Assembly (NCBI RefSeq): GCF_004363045.1
Contig: NZ_SNYJ01000008.1
Coordinates: 62,001-126,000, forward strand
DNA: 64,000 nucleotides
Origin: Aureibacillus halotolerans
GTDB lineage: Bacteria; Bacillota; Bacilli; Bacillales; DSM-28697
Direction: 5' to 3'
Below are positions 1 to 9,107 of this stretch, piece by piece (positions within the stretch are counted from its first letter, which is position 1; each line of letters starts with the position of its first letter). The notes beneath the pieces were generated by a model. It saw nothing but the letters and a program-made list of their open reading frames with translations. It searched no databases and was not told where the DNA came from. The translations under genes were made by a program, and so were the position numbers.

Positions 1-138
1 GCCTCTGTATTTAGGGGTAAGGTTTTTTTGTGCCTAAATCAAATGACAGACGTCTGGGCTCTTCATAATAATTGCGCATTGATTAAGTGGGCATACTAAC
101 ACAACTATCTCAGCGTAAAATTACTTTTAACGCTAACA

Positions 139-780
139 CCATGAGGTGCATTCGAATCGATGTTCGCTTGTGTCCTTTGTGGTGCAAAGAAATACGGTCG
201 CTTCGTCAAAATACTTCGCTTTCTGTGGGGCACGGCTTCAGCTGATCCCACTAGAGTCTACGTATGTTGACTACGCTAATGTATATTTTTGCGTAAACTG
301 TTTTTATTTTGGATCGGTCTCATATAACGAGTAAGAAAAAGTGTTAAATCGTGATGCTTAGACAAGTAAGCGCATCGTTTCATGCAGAATCATATTACCT
401 AGAGCCCGAAGATCATCTGCTTTGTAGGATTGATGCAGCGGTAGACTTAAGGTTAGATAACTTGGGCAGAGCGAGATCTTCAACGCTGGCTGTGTTTGTG
501 TGGACGCGAGGTGACATAAATCAATTGACTCCTTCAAAACAACACCTGCTGTATTCAGTAAGATGGTGCCAATGCTCACAATCCTGTAATTTCTAACGCT
601 CTAAAAAAGCAGACGAGACCTTTTTAGTTCACATCACGTCATAAAAAATGAGATCATCATTAAAAGCAGCCACTAGCGAGAATCCAGCGGCATTAAAAAC
701 ACGATGAGGTCCTTTCGAATCGATTTAGAACTTGTACCCTTTAGGGTGAAAGCGAGTGTAGGGCAGCTTGTATAAAAAGC
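139..780 (+). repeat. Family A repeat, copy 1 (decayed IS derivative)
   Basis: First of five family A copies (others near 17.6, 31.2, 41.3 and 51.9 kb). Shared parts, in order: a module ending in GGTGCAAAGAAA, a core with GGGGCACGGCTTCAG and GTCTACGTATGTTGAC (about 220-275), a piece at about 354-460, a piece ending CTGCTGTATTCAGTAAG (about 545-563), and a tail module with CCCTTTAGGGTGAAAGCGAG (about 728-750). The 354-460 piece translates to a stretch with PEDHLLCRIDAAVDL, which resembles the N-terminus of IS1182-type transposases. The core palindrome is partly deleted here. No intact gene is present; the short open frames are not credible genes. Confidence 0.7.
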
Positions 781-1070
781 AACATCAACAATAAATTGCA
801 GGTTTATCCAGCTTGTATCTCCCGAGTTTAAGGTGCGAAAGTTGAGATGATTTGGGTCTTCTGGAGAACACTAATTAGAATACCGTGACCTTGATTTGTA
901 AACGAAAAGGCCAATCCAAAAAAAGCGTCCATCGCATGACATGAAAATGGTGTAATGAGTTAGATCCATAAATCAAAGTCTCGACGTTTTATGCAAGTGA
1001 CAATTTTTTGAGTAGTAATGGGTAAAATAACGATATTCATACGAACAATAACTTTTTTATGAAAAAACGG

Positions 1071-1099
1071 TTGAAAAAAAAGTGTAAAGTTGCTAAAGT
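1071..1099 (+). promoter_or_regulatory. Possible SigA promoter of argGH
   Basis: TTGAAA at 1071-1076 and TAAAGT at 1094-1099 with a 17-bp spacer, upstream of argG and just before an ArgR-box-like sequence. The -10 is a poor match, so this is a tentative call. Confidence 0.35.
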
Positions 1100-1121
1100 A
1101 GAGTGTAAGAAAATACAACTT

Positions 1122-1140
1122 GATGAATAATAATAAATTG
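1122..1140 (+). promoter_or_regulatory. ArgR/AhrC operator (ARG box) of argGH
   Basis: The AT-rich sequence ATGAATAATAATAAATTG resembles the Bacillus ARG-box consensus (CATGAATAAAAATTCAAG type). It lies about 60 bp before the argG start and just downstream of the putative -10. In Bacillus the arginine repressor AhrC/ArgR represses biosynthetic operons from such sites when arginine is plentiful. Assigned by motif only. Confidence 0.5.
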
Positions 1141-1198
1141 TATAAACCATGAGATGTGATTCCCGTGTGGGTGCATGATTAAAAGGAGGACGTTTTTA

Positions 1199-2398
1199 AT
1201 GAAGAAGGTTGTTTTAGCATATTCCGGTGGTTTGGATACATCTGTTGCAATTAAATGGCTTCAGGAAAAAGGATACAGTGTTGTGGCCTTGTGCTTGGAT
1301 GTTGGCGAAGGGAAAGACTTGGATTTCGTTAAGCAAAAAGCACTTGATGTAGGTGCAATTGAATCGTATATGCTTGATGTGAAAGAGGAATTCGCAAATG
1401 ATTTTGCATTAAAAGCGTTACAAGCTCATGCGCTTTATGAGCAAAAATATCCATTGGTCTCGGCGCTAAGTCGTCCACTGATTGCCAAAAAACTTGTTGA
1501 AGTCGCAGAAGCGGAACAAGCGATTGCTGTAGCTCACGGCTGCACAGGAAAAGGCAATGATCAGGTTCGTTTTGAAGTTGCCATTAACGCATTAAATCCG
1601 GATCTTGAAGTCCTTGCGCCAGTGAGAGACTGGAAATGGTCTCGAGAAGAAGAAATTGAGTATGCGAAGCAAAACAATATTCCAATTCCAATTCAATTGG
1701 ATTCGCCGTATTCAATTGACCAAAACCTTTGGGGACGTAGCAATGAGTGTGGCATCCTAGAGGATCCATGGGCGACGCCTCCAGAAGGCGCTTATGAGCT
1801 GACTGCAAGCCTTGAAAACACGCCTGATGTGGCTGATATCATTGAAATAGATTTTGAAAAAGGTGTCCCAACGAAGATTGATGGGAAGGCATACAGATTG
1901 GATCAATTGATCATTGAACTCAACATCCTTGCAGGGAAGCATGGCGTTGGAAGAATTGATCATGTCGAGAATCGTCTTGTTGGTATTAAATCTCGTGAAG
2001 TGTATGAGTGCCCAGGAGCGATGACATTGTTAAAGGCTCATAAAGAACTTGAGGACATTACGTTGCCTAAAGAAGTGGCACATTTCAAGCCTGTTCTTGA
2101 GAAAAAGCTTACTGAACTCATTTATGACGGACTTTGGTTTTCTTCGCTTCGACCAGCCATTGACGCCTTTTTGCAGGAAACACAGAAGTCTGTGACTGGC
2201 ACAGTACGTGTGAAGCTCTTTAAAGGGCATGCGATTGTGGAAGGGAGAAAATCGGAGTACTCTCTTTATAATGAAAACCTTGCAACCTATACATCTGATG
2301 ATGAATTTGATCATGATGCGGCTGTTGGCTTTATCAAGCTTTGGGGTCTTCCAACTAAAGTTCACAGCATGGCCCACAACAAGAAGGTGAATGCGTGA
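1199..2398 (+). CDS. argG: Argininosuccinate synthase
   Basis: ArgG joins citrulline and aspartate using ATP to make argininosuccinate, the penultimate step of arginine synthesis in the cytosol. The 399-residue product has the family length and opens with the ATP-binding P-loop [15 protein letters not shown] at about residues 6-20. The later [13 protein letters not shown] segment is also typical. I chose the ATG at 1199 rather than 1175 because AAAAGGAGG sits 8-10 bases upstream and family members start [11 protein letters not shown]. The gene overlaps argH by 4 bp, so the two form an operon behind an ARG-box-like site. Confidence 0.97.
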   Translation: MKKVVLAYSGGLDTSVAIKWLQEKGYSVVALCLDVGEGKDLDFVKQKALDVGAIESYMLDVKEEFANDFALKALQAHALYEQKYPLVSALSRPLIAKKLVEVAEAEQAIAVAHGCTGKGNDQVRFEVAINALNPDLEVLAPVRDWKWSREEEIEYAKQNNIPIPIQLDSPYSIDQNLWGRSNECGILEDPWATPPEGAYELTASLENTPDVADIIEIDFEKGVPTKIDGKAYRLDQLIIELNILAGKHGVGRIDHVENRLVGIKSREVYECPGAMTLLKAHKELEDITLPKEVAHFKPVLEKKLTELIYDGLWFSSLRPAIDAFLQETQKSVTGTVRVKLFKGHAIVEGRKSEYSLYNENLATYTSDDEFDHDAAVGFIKLWGLPTKVHSMAHNKKVNA

Positions 2399-3768
2399 AG
2401 AAGCTTTGGGGAGGACGTTTTACAAAAAGCGCCGAGGACTGGGTGGAAGCCTTCGGCGCTTCCATCTCGTTTGATCAGCTGCTTGTGATGCAAGACATAC
2501 AGGGGAGCATGGCGCATGTACAAATGCTTGGTGCATGTAGCATTATTTCGAACGAAGACATGGAGAAAATTCATTCGGGCCTTGTGCAGCTGCAGCAAAA
2601 GGCAGCTGCGAATGAGCTTGAATATAGCGTTGCAAATGAAGACATTCATTTGAATCTTGAGAAGCATTTAATCGATTTGATTGGTCCTGTTGGTGGAAAG
2701 CTACATACAGGACGCAGCCGAAACGATCAGGTTGCGACTGACATGCATTTGTATTTGCGCGATGAAATTGCTGGCATTCAGGAAGATCTTCGTTCACTAC
2801 AAACCGTTTTGTTAGAGGTTGCTGAGTCGAATATTGAGACGCTTATTCCAGGTTATACGCACCTTCAACGTGCACAGCCGGTTTCGTTTGGTCATCATAT
2901 GATGGCGTATTTCTGGATGCTCGAACGTGATTACGGGCGTCTTCAGGATAGCTTAAAGCGTGTAAACATTTCTCCATTAGGGGCAGGCGCACTTGCCGGG
3001 ACAACCTTTCCGATTGACCGGCATTTGACAGCTGAAAAGCTCGGATTTGATGGCATCTACGAAAACAGCCTTGACGCAGTCAGTGATCGCGACTTTATTC
3101 TTGAGTTTCTGAGTAACTCCTCCATGATTATGATGCATCTGTCTCGTTTTTGTGAGGAGCTTATTCTTTGGTCGTCTCAGGAATTTCAGTTCATTGAGAT
3201 GGACGATACATTTGCAACCGGATCAAGCATTATGCCACAAAAGAAAAACCCCGATATGGCAGAGCTTATTCGTGGGAAAACCGGACGTGTATATGGTCAT
3301 TTAATGGGTTTGCTTACGATTATGAAGGGCACTCCATTGGCCTACAACAAGGATATGCAAGAGGATAAAGAGGGCATGTTTGACGCTGTCACAACTGTGC
3401 GAGGATCTCTTAAGATTTTTGCAGGCATGATTGGTACGATGACAGTAAATAAAGCACATATGGAAAAACAAGTGCAAAATGATTTCTCTAACGCCACCGA
3501 GCTTGCCGATTATCTCGCAAGTAAAGGGGTTCCATTTAGAGAGGCTCATGAAATCGTTGGAAAGCTCGTCTTGCTTTGCATTCAACGTGGCATCTTCCTT
3601 AAAGATCTTTCGTTAGCGGAGTATAAGCAAACGAACGATGCGTTCGAAGAAGATATTTATCACTACTTGGATCCATATACCGTCGTCGAAAGGCGGAAAA
3701 GTGCTGGCGGAACAGGGTTTTCAGCTGTTCGTAAAGCGATCGATTTGGCGAAAACACGAATGCAATAA
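2395..3768 (+). CDS. argH: Argininosuccinate lyase
   Basis: ArgH splits argininosuccinate into arginine and fumarate, the last step of the pathway. The 457-residue product shows the fumarase/aspartase superfamily signature [12 protein letters not shown] at about residues 277-288, plus [13 protein letters not shown] and [12 protein letters not shown]. It starts with GTG, whose GTGA overlaps the argG stop, and an AGAAGGTGA ribosome-binding site lies inside the end of argG. This points to translational coupling. A strong terminator follows at once. Confidence 0.97.
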   Translation: MKKLWGGRFTKSAEDWVEAFGASISFDQLLVMQDIQGSMAHVQMLGACSIISNEDMEKIHSGLVQLQQKAAANELEYSVANEDIHLNLEKHLIDLIGPVGGKLHTGRSRNDQVATDMHLYLRDEIAGIQEDLRSLQTVLLEVAESNIETLIPGYTHLQRAQPVSFGHHMMAYFWMLERDYGRLQDSLKRVNISPLGAGALAGTTFPIDRHLTAEKLGFDGIYENSLDAVSDRDFILEFLSNSSMIMMHLSRFCEELILWSSQEFQFIEMDDTFATGSSIMPQKKNPDMAELIRGKTGRVYGHLMGLLTIMKGTPLAYNKDMQEDKEGMFDAVTTVRGSLKIFAGMIGTMTVNKAHMEKQVQNDFSNATELADYLASKGVPFREAHEIVGKLVLLCIQRGIFLKDLSLAEYKQTNDAFEEDIYHYLDPYTVVERRKSAGGTGFSAVRKAIDLAKTRMQ

Positions 3769-3789
3769 TCACATAGAGTGTAGAAGAAA

Positions 3790-3820
3790 ACGGACAGCGG
3801 ATTATGCTGTCCGTTTTTTT
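3790..3820 (+). terminator. Rho-independent terminator of argGH
   Basis: Perfect 9-bp stem ACGGACAGC / GCTGTCCGT with a 7-base loop, followed by a run of seven T, 20 bp after the argH stop. Confidence 0.9.
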
Positions 3821-3878
3821 GCATGTAGGTTAGAAGGCCATGGTTTCCATGCTCGGAACTTCTTTTATTAGCAAATGA

Positions 3879-4721
3879 TCAACGATTGAACGTTTTGCGA
3901 TATTGACTTGGGGTCATGCCAGAATAGCTTTTAAACTGCTTGTTAAAGGTTCTTAACGATTGGAAACCACTTTCTTCGGAAATCTGTAGGATGCTATGCT
4001 CAGGAGACCGCAAGAGCTCGTCCATGGCATGCTGTACACGCAGCCGAAGCAGAAGTTGGTGAGGACTTGTTCCAGTGAAGGTTTGAAAGCTTTGAAAGTA
4101 ACGACTTCTTTTCTCGCCGCTTAACTCCATTAAAGTGTCGATGGAAACGTCTTCTGTGAAATGTTGAAGCAAATACTGAACAGAATGACTAATTGGCTGA
4201 ACATCATTAGAATTAATGACCAATTGTTTCTGGCTACTTGCGTAGTCATAGATTTGAAGCAAGATATCTAGCAGGCATAAAAATTGCTCGGCTTGTTTTA
4301 CTGTCTGCCTCAATGGCTGATCATTCGTTTGTGAGGCTCTTTGAAAGCTTTTTGCAATCGAAATTGCATGCGAAGATGACGCTGGAATTAACGGGGAGGG
4401 CAGCCAGTCCGTATAAAATGGAATAAGTAACTGGTATCCATTTGGAATTAAACGCGCTAAAGATGGGACAAACAATAGCATGTTCCAACAGGATTTTCTT
4501 TCGTTTACTGATGACCCCCAATGCGGCTCAAAAGGTCTGCATACAAATACGTCTCCTGGCTTCCCAATATAGGTTTCTTGACTAAACTGGTAACGCATTT
4601 CATTCTCCAGAACAAGGCCTACTTCTAAGCTATCGTGTATATGCTGTTCATGTTCTTCAAGGTTAAAGTACCCACTAGTAAAAAGAAAAGGTTGCTCCAA
4701 GCGAATATCTTCATAATACAT
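3879..4721 (-). CDS. AraC-family transcriptional regulator
   Basis: A 280-residue regulator: an N-terminal cupin-like sensor part (about 1-140, with HDSLEVGLVLENEMRY and GDVFVCRPFEPHWG) and a C-terminal AraC helix-turn-helix domain (about 180-278), ending in the usual LRTFNKQFKSYSGMTPSQYR pattern. I start it at MYYEDIRLEQ because GAAGGAGGGAAG lies just before that ATG; an upstream ATG lacks such a site. It is divergent from the Gfo/Idh dehydrogenase and isomerase genes, which it probably controls in response to a sugar or polyol. The inducer cannot be read from the sequence. Confidence 0.88.
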   Translation of the reverse strand: MYYEDIRLEQPFLFTSGYFNLEEHEQHIHDSLEVGLVLENEMRYQFSQETYIGKPGDVFVCRPFEPHWGSSVNERKSCWNMLLFVPSLARLIPNGYQLLIPFYTDWLPSPLIPASSSHAISIAKSFQRASQTNDQPLRQTVKQAEQFLCLLDILLQIYDYASSQKQLVINSNDVQPISHSVQYLLQHFTEDVSIDTLMELSGEKRSRYFQSFQTFTGTSPHQLLLRLRVQHAMDELLRSPEHSILQISEESGFQSLRTFNKQFKSYSGMTPSQYRKTFNR

Positions 4722-4846
4722 CACTTCCCTCCTTCTTCTCCAATTGTAGCATTCATGGACAAAATGGCTAGTATTCAACGACTATATGCCAGAATATTTC
4801 TCCTTTTGCTGATACACTAGCGTTACTTTTGAAAGGAGGTAGGCAA

Positions 4847-5926
4847 GTGAGAATTTACTTCATTGGGGCTGGATTTATTAGCCGAACCCATATGGATTCA
4901 TTGCGTAAGTTGGGGTTGTATGAATCGACACAGGTGAGGATCTGCGATTCAAATCCTAAAACGTTGGAAGATTTTATAGATCTTCATCCAGGAGCAGTCG
5001 GCTTTTCCGATGCCAAGCACATGCTCTCGGAAGACCCGCAAAAAGATGACGTTGTCATTGTTGGAACACCGCCATCATCGCACTTTACTTTAGCGATGCT
5101 TGGACTCAAGTCAGGCAGGCATGTACTTTGTGAAAAACCACTCGTCACAAAATCCGCTGACGCAGACCTTTTATTTAAAGAGGCACAACAGCGAGGCTTA
5201 ACCATTGGCTGTTGTAGTAGCCGTTTTGCAGGACTTGAAATGGCTAAAGTGGTGCGCGATATTCTTCAACAAGGCAGAATTGGTGCCCCTTACAAGTTCA
5301 GCTTTATACATCGCGTAAATCGTGGCCGTCCAGGGATTGAATATCAACCACACAGCAAATGGTTTCTAGATAGCTCGGTGTCTGGGGGAGGTATCCTGTT
5401 CGACTGGGGACCATACGATATCGCTTCACTCATCGAGCTTCTTGAACCAGAACGTGTAGAAGTCCATGGTGCTTGGTTAAGCAGACCGATTACTGATGTT
5501 GATCCAACAGACGTTGTAAACGATGTTGAAACACATTGTGGGGCGATGATGAAATTCATTCAAAAAAATGGGGATGACGTCTTTATCCAATATGAGCGCG
5601 CATCATGTACCCATGGAAATACATTTAATCAAGTTGAACTTGAAGGTACTTTAGGCGCCATTACCTGGGACTCATTTTATGGTGGAGAAGAAATCACTCT
5701 TTCAACAGATGTAGAAGGAAAGATTCATCAAGAGAAAGAAGTGGTTACAGCGAAGGATGAGTTTAGTCCTATGGATAATCCTGTGCGTTGGTTTGTTTCA
5801 CATCTAGAAAATGGACAAAGTCCTGCCATCGTGAATGAGCAGGCCGTGTTCAATCTCCACTGTTTACAAGCCATTTATCAAGGGGCAAGAACAGGGGAAA
5901 TACAAATTGTAGAAAGAGTGAAATAA
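4847..5926 (+). CDS. Gfo/Idh/MocA-family NAD(P)-dependent oxidoreductase
   Basis: A 359-residue dehydrogenase with an N-terminal Rossmann fold (FIGAGFISRTHMDSL at about residues 5-19) and the family signature LCEKPLVT near residue 93, followed by the C-terminal alpha/beta substrate domain. Such enzymes oxidise or reduce sugars, inositols or sugar acids with NAD(P). I prefer the GTG at 4847 because AAAGGAGGT lies 7 bases upstream; the TTG at 4829 precedes that site. One base separates its stop from the next gene, so the pair is an operon. The exact substrate is unknown. Confidence 0.85.
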   Translation: MRIYFIGAGFISRTHMDSLRKLGLYESTQVRICDSNPKTLEDFIDLHPGAVGFSDAKHMLSEDPQKDDVVIVGTPPSSHFTLAMLGLKSGRHVLCEKPLVTKSADADLLFKEAQQRGLTIGCCSSRFAGLEMAKVVRDILQQGRIGAPYKFSFIHRVNRGRPGIEYQPHSKWFLDSSVSGGGILFDWGPYDIASLIELLEPERVEVHGAWLSRPITDVDPTDVVNDVETHCGAMMKFIQKNGDDVFIQYERASCTHGNTFNQVELEGTLGAITWDSFYGGEEITLSTDVEGKIHQEKEVVTAKDEFSPMDNPVRWFVSHLENGQSPAIVNEQAVFNLHCLQAIYQGARTGEIQIVERVK

Positions 5927-5927
5927 G

Positions 5928-6731
5928 ATGATAAACAAAGGTTTTACTTCGAATCTTTGGGTTTGGTCAGAACGCTTTAAGCTGGATGGTCGCGAATGGG
6001 ACTTAGAAACATGTCTCAACGAATGCGCGCAATCTGGCCTAAACGGCATTGAATTGAATGCGGATCAGCTTGAAGGCATGTATAAGCAAGTACAATCGGC
6101 AGGACTTGCTGTTTCGGCAAGTTATATAGGGTTGGAGCTTCATAAAGAAGGCTTAGGAAAAGAACTTAAAGAGCGCATTCTTCCAATCGCTGAACAGTTG
6201 GTTAGCTTAAAAGGAACGGATCTACTTGTCAACGCCGATGCTGATTTTAATGCAACAACAGCGTTTAAGACGGAAGATGATTTTAAAAGACAAGGAGAGC
6301 ATCTGAGCATGATTGCAGAGCTGCTTGAGCCATATAAATTAAATACAGCTATGCATAATCATGCTGCCATCCATGAACATGCTGTCGGAGACTTACGTGC
6401 GGTTACAGCATATTCGAGTCCTTCAGTGGGTCTTTGTGTAGACACAGGCTGGGCACTTACAAGTGGCTGCAACCCTCAAGAGTGGGTTGAGAAATATCCA
6501 GAGAAGGTGTTTGCTGTGCATTTGCGAAATCAATTTGGCAGTGTACCAACAGAAGATCTGATTGAAGGTGACATCTCAATGCCGGCCTTTATTGATGCGT
6601 TAAAAGCAGCACAATACGAAGGGTGGATTTCACTTGAGCTTTGGCATCGCAAAGACACGAATGCAGAAAGAACAATGCTAGAGGATTATCGGCTTTCCAT
6701 TGATTATTTAAATACGCTAATTCAGGCATAA
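5928..6731 (+). CDS. Sugar phosphate isomerase/epimerase (xylose-isomerase-like TIM barrel)
   Basis: A 267-residue protein of the AP-endonuclease-2/xylose isomerase-like barrel superfamily. Visible marks are ECAQSGLNGIELNADQLE early on, TAMHNHAAIHEH, SVGLCVDTGWALTSG, and the late YEGWISLELWHR strand, which together carry the metal-binding His, Asp and Glu residues. It follows the Gfo/Idh dehydrogenase after one base. The pairing of a Gfo/Idh enzyme with such a barrel is common in inositol and rare-sugar catabolism. Substrate not assignable. Confidence 0.82.
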   Translation: MINKGFTSNLWVWSERFKLDGREWDLETCLNECAQSGLNGIELNADQLEGMYKQVQSAGLAVSASYIGLELHKEGLGKELKERILPIAEQLVSLKGTDLLVNADADFNATTAFKTEDDFKRQGEHLSMIAELLEPYKLNTAMHNHAAIHEHAVGDLRAVTAYSSPSVGLCVDTGWALTSGCNPQEWVEKYPEKVFAVHLRNQFGSVPTEDLIEGDISMPAFIDALKAAQYEGWISLELWHRKDTNAERTMLEDYRLSIDYLNTLIQA

Positions 6732-6754
6732 ACAGAACGAGCTTTCTGGAAGTG

Positions 6755-6967
6755 ATGGGCATTATCGATTTAGATTTAAAGGTTGCACCGCAATTGCCAA
6801 CACGAAAAAATTTCACTGTTGGCTGTGAATCATTCCGTTAGGTCCTACTGTTTCGTCCAGATTGGGCGAATGCCCTTTTACCTAAACCATATACTTGCGT
6901 ATCGGACGTGTTCAACGTTTCTTGTGATGCGAAAAGTATTCTCACTAATGAGGTCATTCAATTAACA
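6755..6967 (+). pseudogene. Possible decayed Gfo/Idh/MocA oxidoreductase remnant
   Basis: After GGAAGTG an ATG opens a frame reading MGIIDLDLKVAPQLPTRKNF and then TVGC before degenerating into stops. The pattern (short basic lead, PTRKNF, TVGC) resembles the N-terminus of Gfo/Idh proteins of the type ...RKxFxIGCIGAGFI. In another frame a little downstream the sequence reads HILAYRTC, similar to the next family motif HLVAYRDAG. This suggests a truncated, frameshifted copy beside the intact dehydrogenase cluster. Weak, eye-level homology only. Confidence 0.3.
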
Positions 6968-7009
6968 ACATGTATGTAGCTAGAAGAACATTCATGATGT
7001 TCGCTTATA

Positions 7010-7056
7010 GAAAAAGGCATCTTCTTTGGGGGAACCCCCAAGAGGATGCCTTTTTC
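7010..7056 (+). terminator. Rho-independent terminator after the sugar module
   Basis: GAAAAAGGCATC pairs with GATGCCTTTTTC, with a second inner stem TTGGGGG/CCCCCAA. A T run lies on the plus strand and an A run upstream, so it could act in both directions. Confidence 0.8.
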
Positions 7057-7111
7057 TGCGCAAAATGGCCATGACAGAAAAAGAGACAATGCCTAAACAG
7101 GTGTGAAGTTA

Positions 7112-7271
7112 TAAAAACTAGAACTCAGAAGGGAGCAGATGTTGCCGAATTTTCGTTCCAAGCAAGGCGCTTTTTCGCAGGCGTACCGAACTGACGTCAA
7201 GGAAAAGGAACGCAGCAAGGGTCGAAAAGGCGGTGACAGATGCCTCTTAGCGAGTTTTAAGACACGCCCTA
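7112..7271 (-). repeat. Family C MITE-like element, copy 1
   Basis: Roughly 160 bp related to the copies at 32264 and 55714, in the opposite orientation. Shared pieces are CTCAGAAGGGAGCAGATGTT, TTTTCGTTCCAAGCAAGGCG, GTCAAGGAAAAGGAACGC, AAAAGGCGGTGACAGATG and the end AGACACGCCCTA. The right end keeps the terminal repeat; the left end (near CTAGAACTCAGAAG) is eroded. It carries no gene. Confidence 0.75.
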
Positions 7272-7280
7272 AAACACTGG

Positions 7281-7390
7281 TGGCAAATGAGGAGGTTTTC
7301 AAAGAACTAATCGAGCAGATTTTATTAAAAAGCTCTTTCTTTTCCAAAGATACCATTTACGTTATTCTTAAAGAAGAAAGTTCCCGATAG
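7281..7390 (+). pseudogene. Short open frame next to a family C element, possibly a truncated gene end
   Basis: From a GTG at 7281 the frame reads VANEEVFKELIEQ, then ILLKSSFFSKDTIYVILKEE and a short tail (36 residues), ending 13 bases before the esterase start. The composition looks protein-like (a helix and a strand), but no ribosome-binding site precedes the GTG and the family C element ends only 10 bases upstream. It may be the 3' remnant of a gene whose front was lost when the element inserted. I do not recognise the family. Confidence 0.25.
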
Positions 7391-7403
7391 GAGGAAACCT
7401 GAG

Positions 7404-8183
7404 ATGGCTCGCTTACAATGTTCAATTCATTCTGAAACGCTTGGTTTATCCACATCTGTGGTCGTGCTTTTGCCTGATATGGGATCAGCGCATTATCAGT
7501 TGCCCGAAGCTGGACTGCCGACGTTATATTTGCTCCATGGATTATCAGATGATAGCAGTATTTGGACGAGAAAAACATCGATTGAGCGATATGTTGAAGA
7601 AATGAATATCGCTGTGGTGATGCCCGAAGTGAATAAGAGTTTCTATACAGATATGCATCATGGGGACGACTACTGGACCTTTTTGACGGAAGAATTGCCA
7701 AGGTTTATGGAAAGAATGCTACCGTTGTCCAAGCATCGTAATGACCGATTTGTAGCAGGTCTTTCAATGGGAGGTTATGGTGCGTTTAAATGGGCGCTAA
7801 CAAAACCTGATCAAATATCCTACGGTGCTAGTCTGTCAGGAGTGGTCGACATCCAAGTGTTACGAATGTCTGAGCAACAAGCGATTCGTGATCTTGGCGT
7901 CTCCATATTTGGAACAGATGAACGCATTGCTGATGCGCATAATTTGTTTTCGCTCATGGAACAAAATGTACACCGTGACTTACGCCCGACGCTGTATCAG
8001 TGTTGCGGGACTGAGGATTATTTAATAAATGACAATGTTCGCTTTAAGGAGGCTTGTCAAAAGGCAGGATTCCCTCTTCATTATGAAGAAGAGCCAGGAG
8101 GGCACACGTGGGCCTACTGGGATGAAAAAATTCAATCTGTGTTACAATGGTTGCCAATCAATATAGCAGATCCGGAAAAATGA
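7404..8183 (+). CDS. Alpha/beta-hydrolase esterase (tributyrin esterase / FrmB-like)
   Basis: A 259-residue carboxylesterase of the esterase D/FrmB/EstA group. The nucleophile motif GLSMGGYG places the catalytic serine at residue 121; LYLLHGLSDD at about 41-50 forms the oxyanion region, and the acid and His come from the TEDYLINDN and GGHTWAYWD segments. It lacks a signal peptide, so it is cytosolic. TAGGAGG precedes the ATG. An SDR oxidoreductase follows 19 bases downstream, so the two are probably co-transcribed. Natural substrate unknown; short-chain esters are likely. Confidence 0.88.
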   Translation: MARLQCSIHSETLGLSTSVVVLLPDMGSAHYQLPEAGLPTLYLLHGLSDDSSIWTRKTSIERYVEEMNIAVVMPEVNKSFYTDMHHGDDYWTFLTEELPRFMERMLPLSKHRNDRFVAGLSMGGYGAFKWALTKPDQISYGASLSGVVDIQVLRMSEQQAIRDLGVSIFGTDERIADAHNLFSLMEQNVHRDLRPTLYQCCGTEDYLINDNVRFKEACQKAGFPLHYEEEPGGHTWAYWDEKIQSVLQWLPINIADPEK

Positions 8184-8202
8184 AGGTGATAGGAGAGATT
8201 TT

Positions 8203-8979
8203 GTGATGCCGCACCCTCTGGCACATGTGTTTATAAGTGCAGGAACAAAAGGATTAGGAAAACAGGTGGCCATTTATTTTCTAAAACGTGGCCATCCTGT
8301 AACAATGTCCTATTTTCAAGATCAATCTGCTGTCATGAAGCTAAGAAAAGAGATGCCTGACGACGAGCACCTCATGCATTTCGTCCAAGGGGACGTGACG
8401 AAGGAGCAGGATGTCCAACGAATGGTTCAAGAAGCCAAGGAAAAACATGGCCCCGTTCTTACGCTCATTTGCAATGCCGGCCCCTATGTATTCGAGAGGA
8501 AGTCACTAGCTTCTTACAGCACAGAGGAATGGAACACTATGATTCATGGAAATCTTTCGTCTGTGTTCCATTTTTTCAAAGCGTGTGTAAATGGAATGAG
8601 GGAGGCTCATTTCGGACGAATTATTACGTACGGGTTTCAAGATGCGCCCAATGCGCCAGGCTGGGTGGAACGATCAGCTTTTGCAGCGGCAAAAACAGGT
8701 CTTGTCTCATTGACGAAAACGATTGCCATGGAAGAGGCGTCCTATGGCATCACTGCGAATATGGTCTGTCCTGGAGACATCTCAGGAAGTATGAAGGAAG
8801 CTTTTATCGCGGAATCAAGCCAAGCACTTAAAGCCGCACCCGTTGGTAGAGCGGGAACTGGAGAGGATATTGCAAGAGCGGTCGGTTTTTTCGCCAGCGA
8901 AGACTCTGGGTTTGTGACAGGAACGGTGCTGGAGATTACTGGTGGGGAAAATGTTGTGTACCAAAAAACGACTAAATAA
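8203..8979 (+). CDS. SDR-family oxidoreductase
   Basis: A 258-residue short-chain dehydrogenase/reductase. The N-terminal cofactor loop reads ISAGTKGLGKQVA (variant of TGxxxGxG), followed by LICNAGPYVF. The catalytic region shows an unusual active site: GRIITYGFQDAP, then SAFAAAKTGLVSLTK, where the usual YxxxK tyrosine is replaced by phenylalanine (FAAAK). The C-terminal VTGTVLEITGG is typical. It starts with GTG or the adjacent ATG behind AGGAGAG. The missing tyrosine suggests a divergent or non-classical reductase. Confidence 0.85.
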   Translation: MMPHPLAHVFISAGTKGLGKQVAIYFLKRGHPVTMSYFQDQSAVMKLRKEMPDDEHLMHFVQGDVTKEQDVQRMVQEAKEKHGPVLTLICNAGPYVFERKSLASYSTEEWNTMIHGNLSSVFHFFKACVNGMREAHFGRIITYGFQDAPNAPGWVERSAFAAAKTGLVSLTKTIAMEEASYGITANMVCPGDISGSMKEAFIAESSQALKAAPVGRAGTGEDIARAVGFFASEDSGFVTGTVLEITGGENVVYQKTTK

Positions 8980-8980
8980 C

Positions 8981-9107
8981 TTCAGGTGGTTGAGAAACGC
9001 TCGCTTTTATCGTTGTATTGCCTTGTCCGGTGCTCATTGCCCATATGGCAACTCCGCGCCTCCTAGGCTTCACGCCTCAAAAGACAAACGTTTTCAATCC
9101 ACCTGAA
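8981..9107 (+). repeat. Family B hairpin repeat, unit 1 of a tandem pair
   Basis: 127 bp starting two bases after the SDR stop. It begins TTCAGGTGG and ends CCACCTGAA, a perfect 9-bp terminal inverted repeat, with TGAGAAACG/AACGTTTTCA just inside. The core contains GCCTTGTCCGGTGCTC and the palindrome TTGCCCATATGGCAA. Related copies lie at 9108, 18650, 20298, 48340 and 48964. Confidence 0.8.

Noticed and set aside
351-596. Open frame inside family A copy 1
   Set aside because: It has no ribosome-binding site and its only protein-like part is the transposase remnant; the rest breaks down. Described as part of the repeat, not as a gene.
7139-7390. 83-residue gene starting in the family C element
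   Set aside because: The first half is translated repeat DNA; only the final ~36 codons look protein-like, noted separately as a possible gene remnant.
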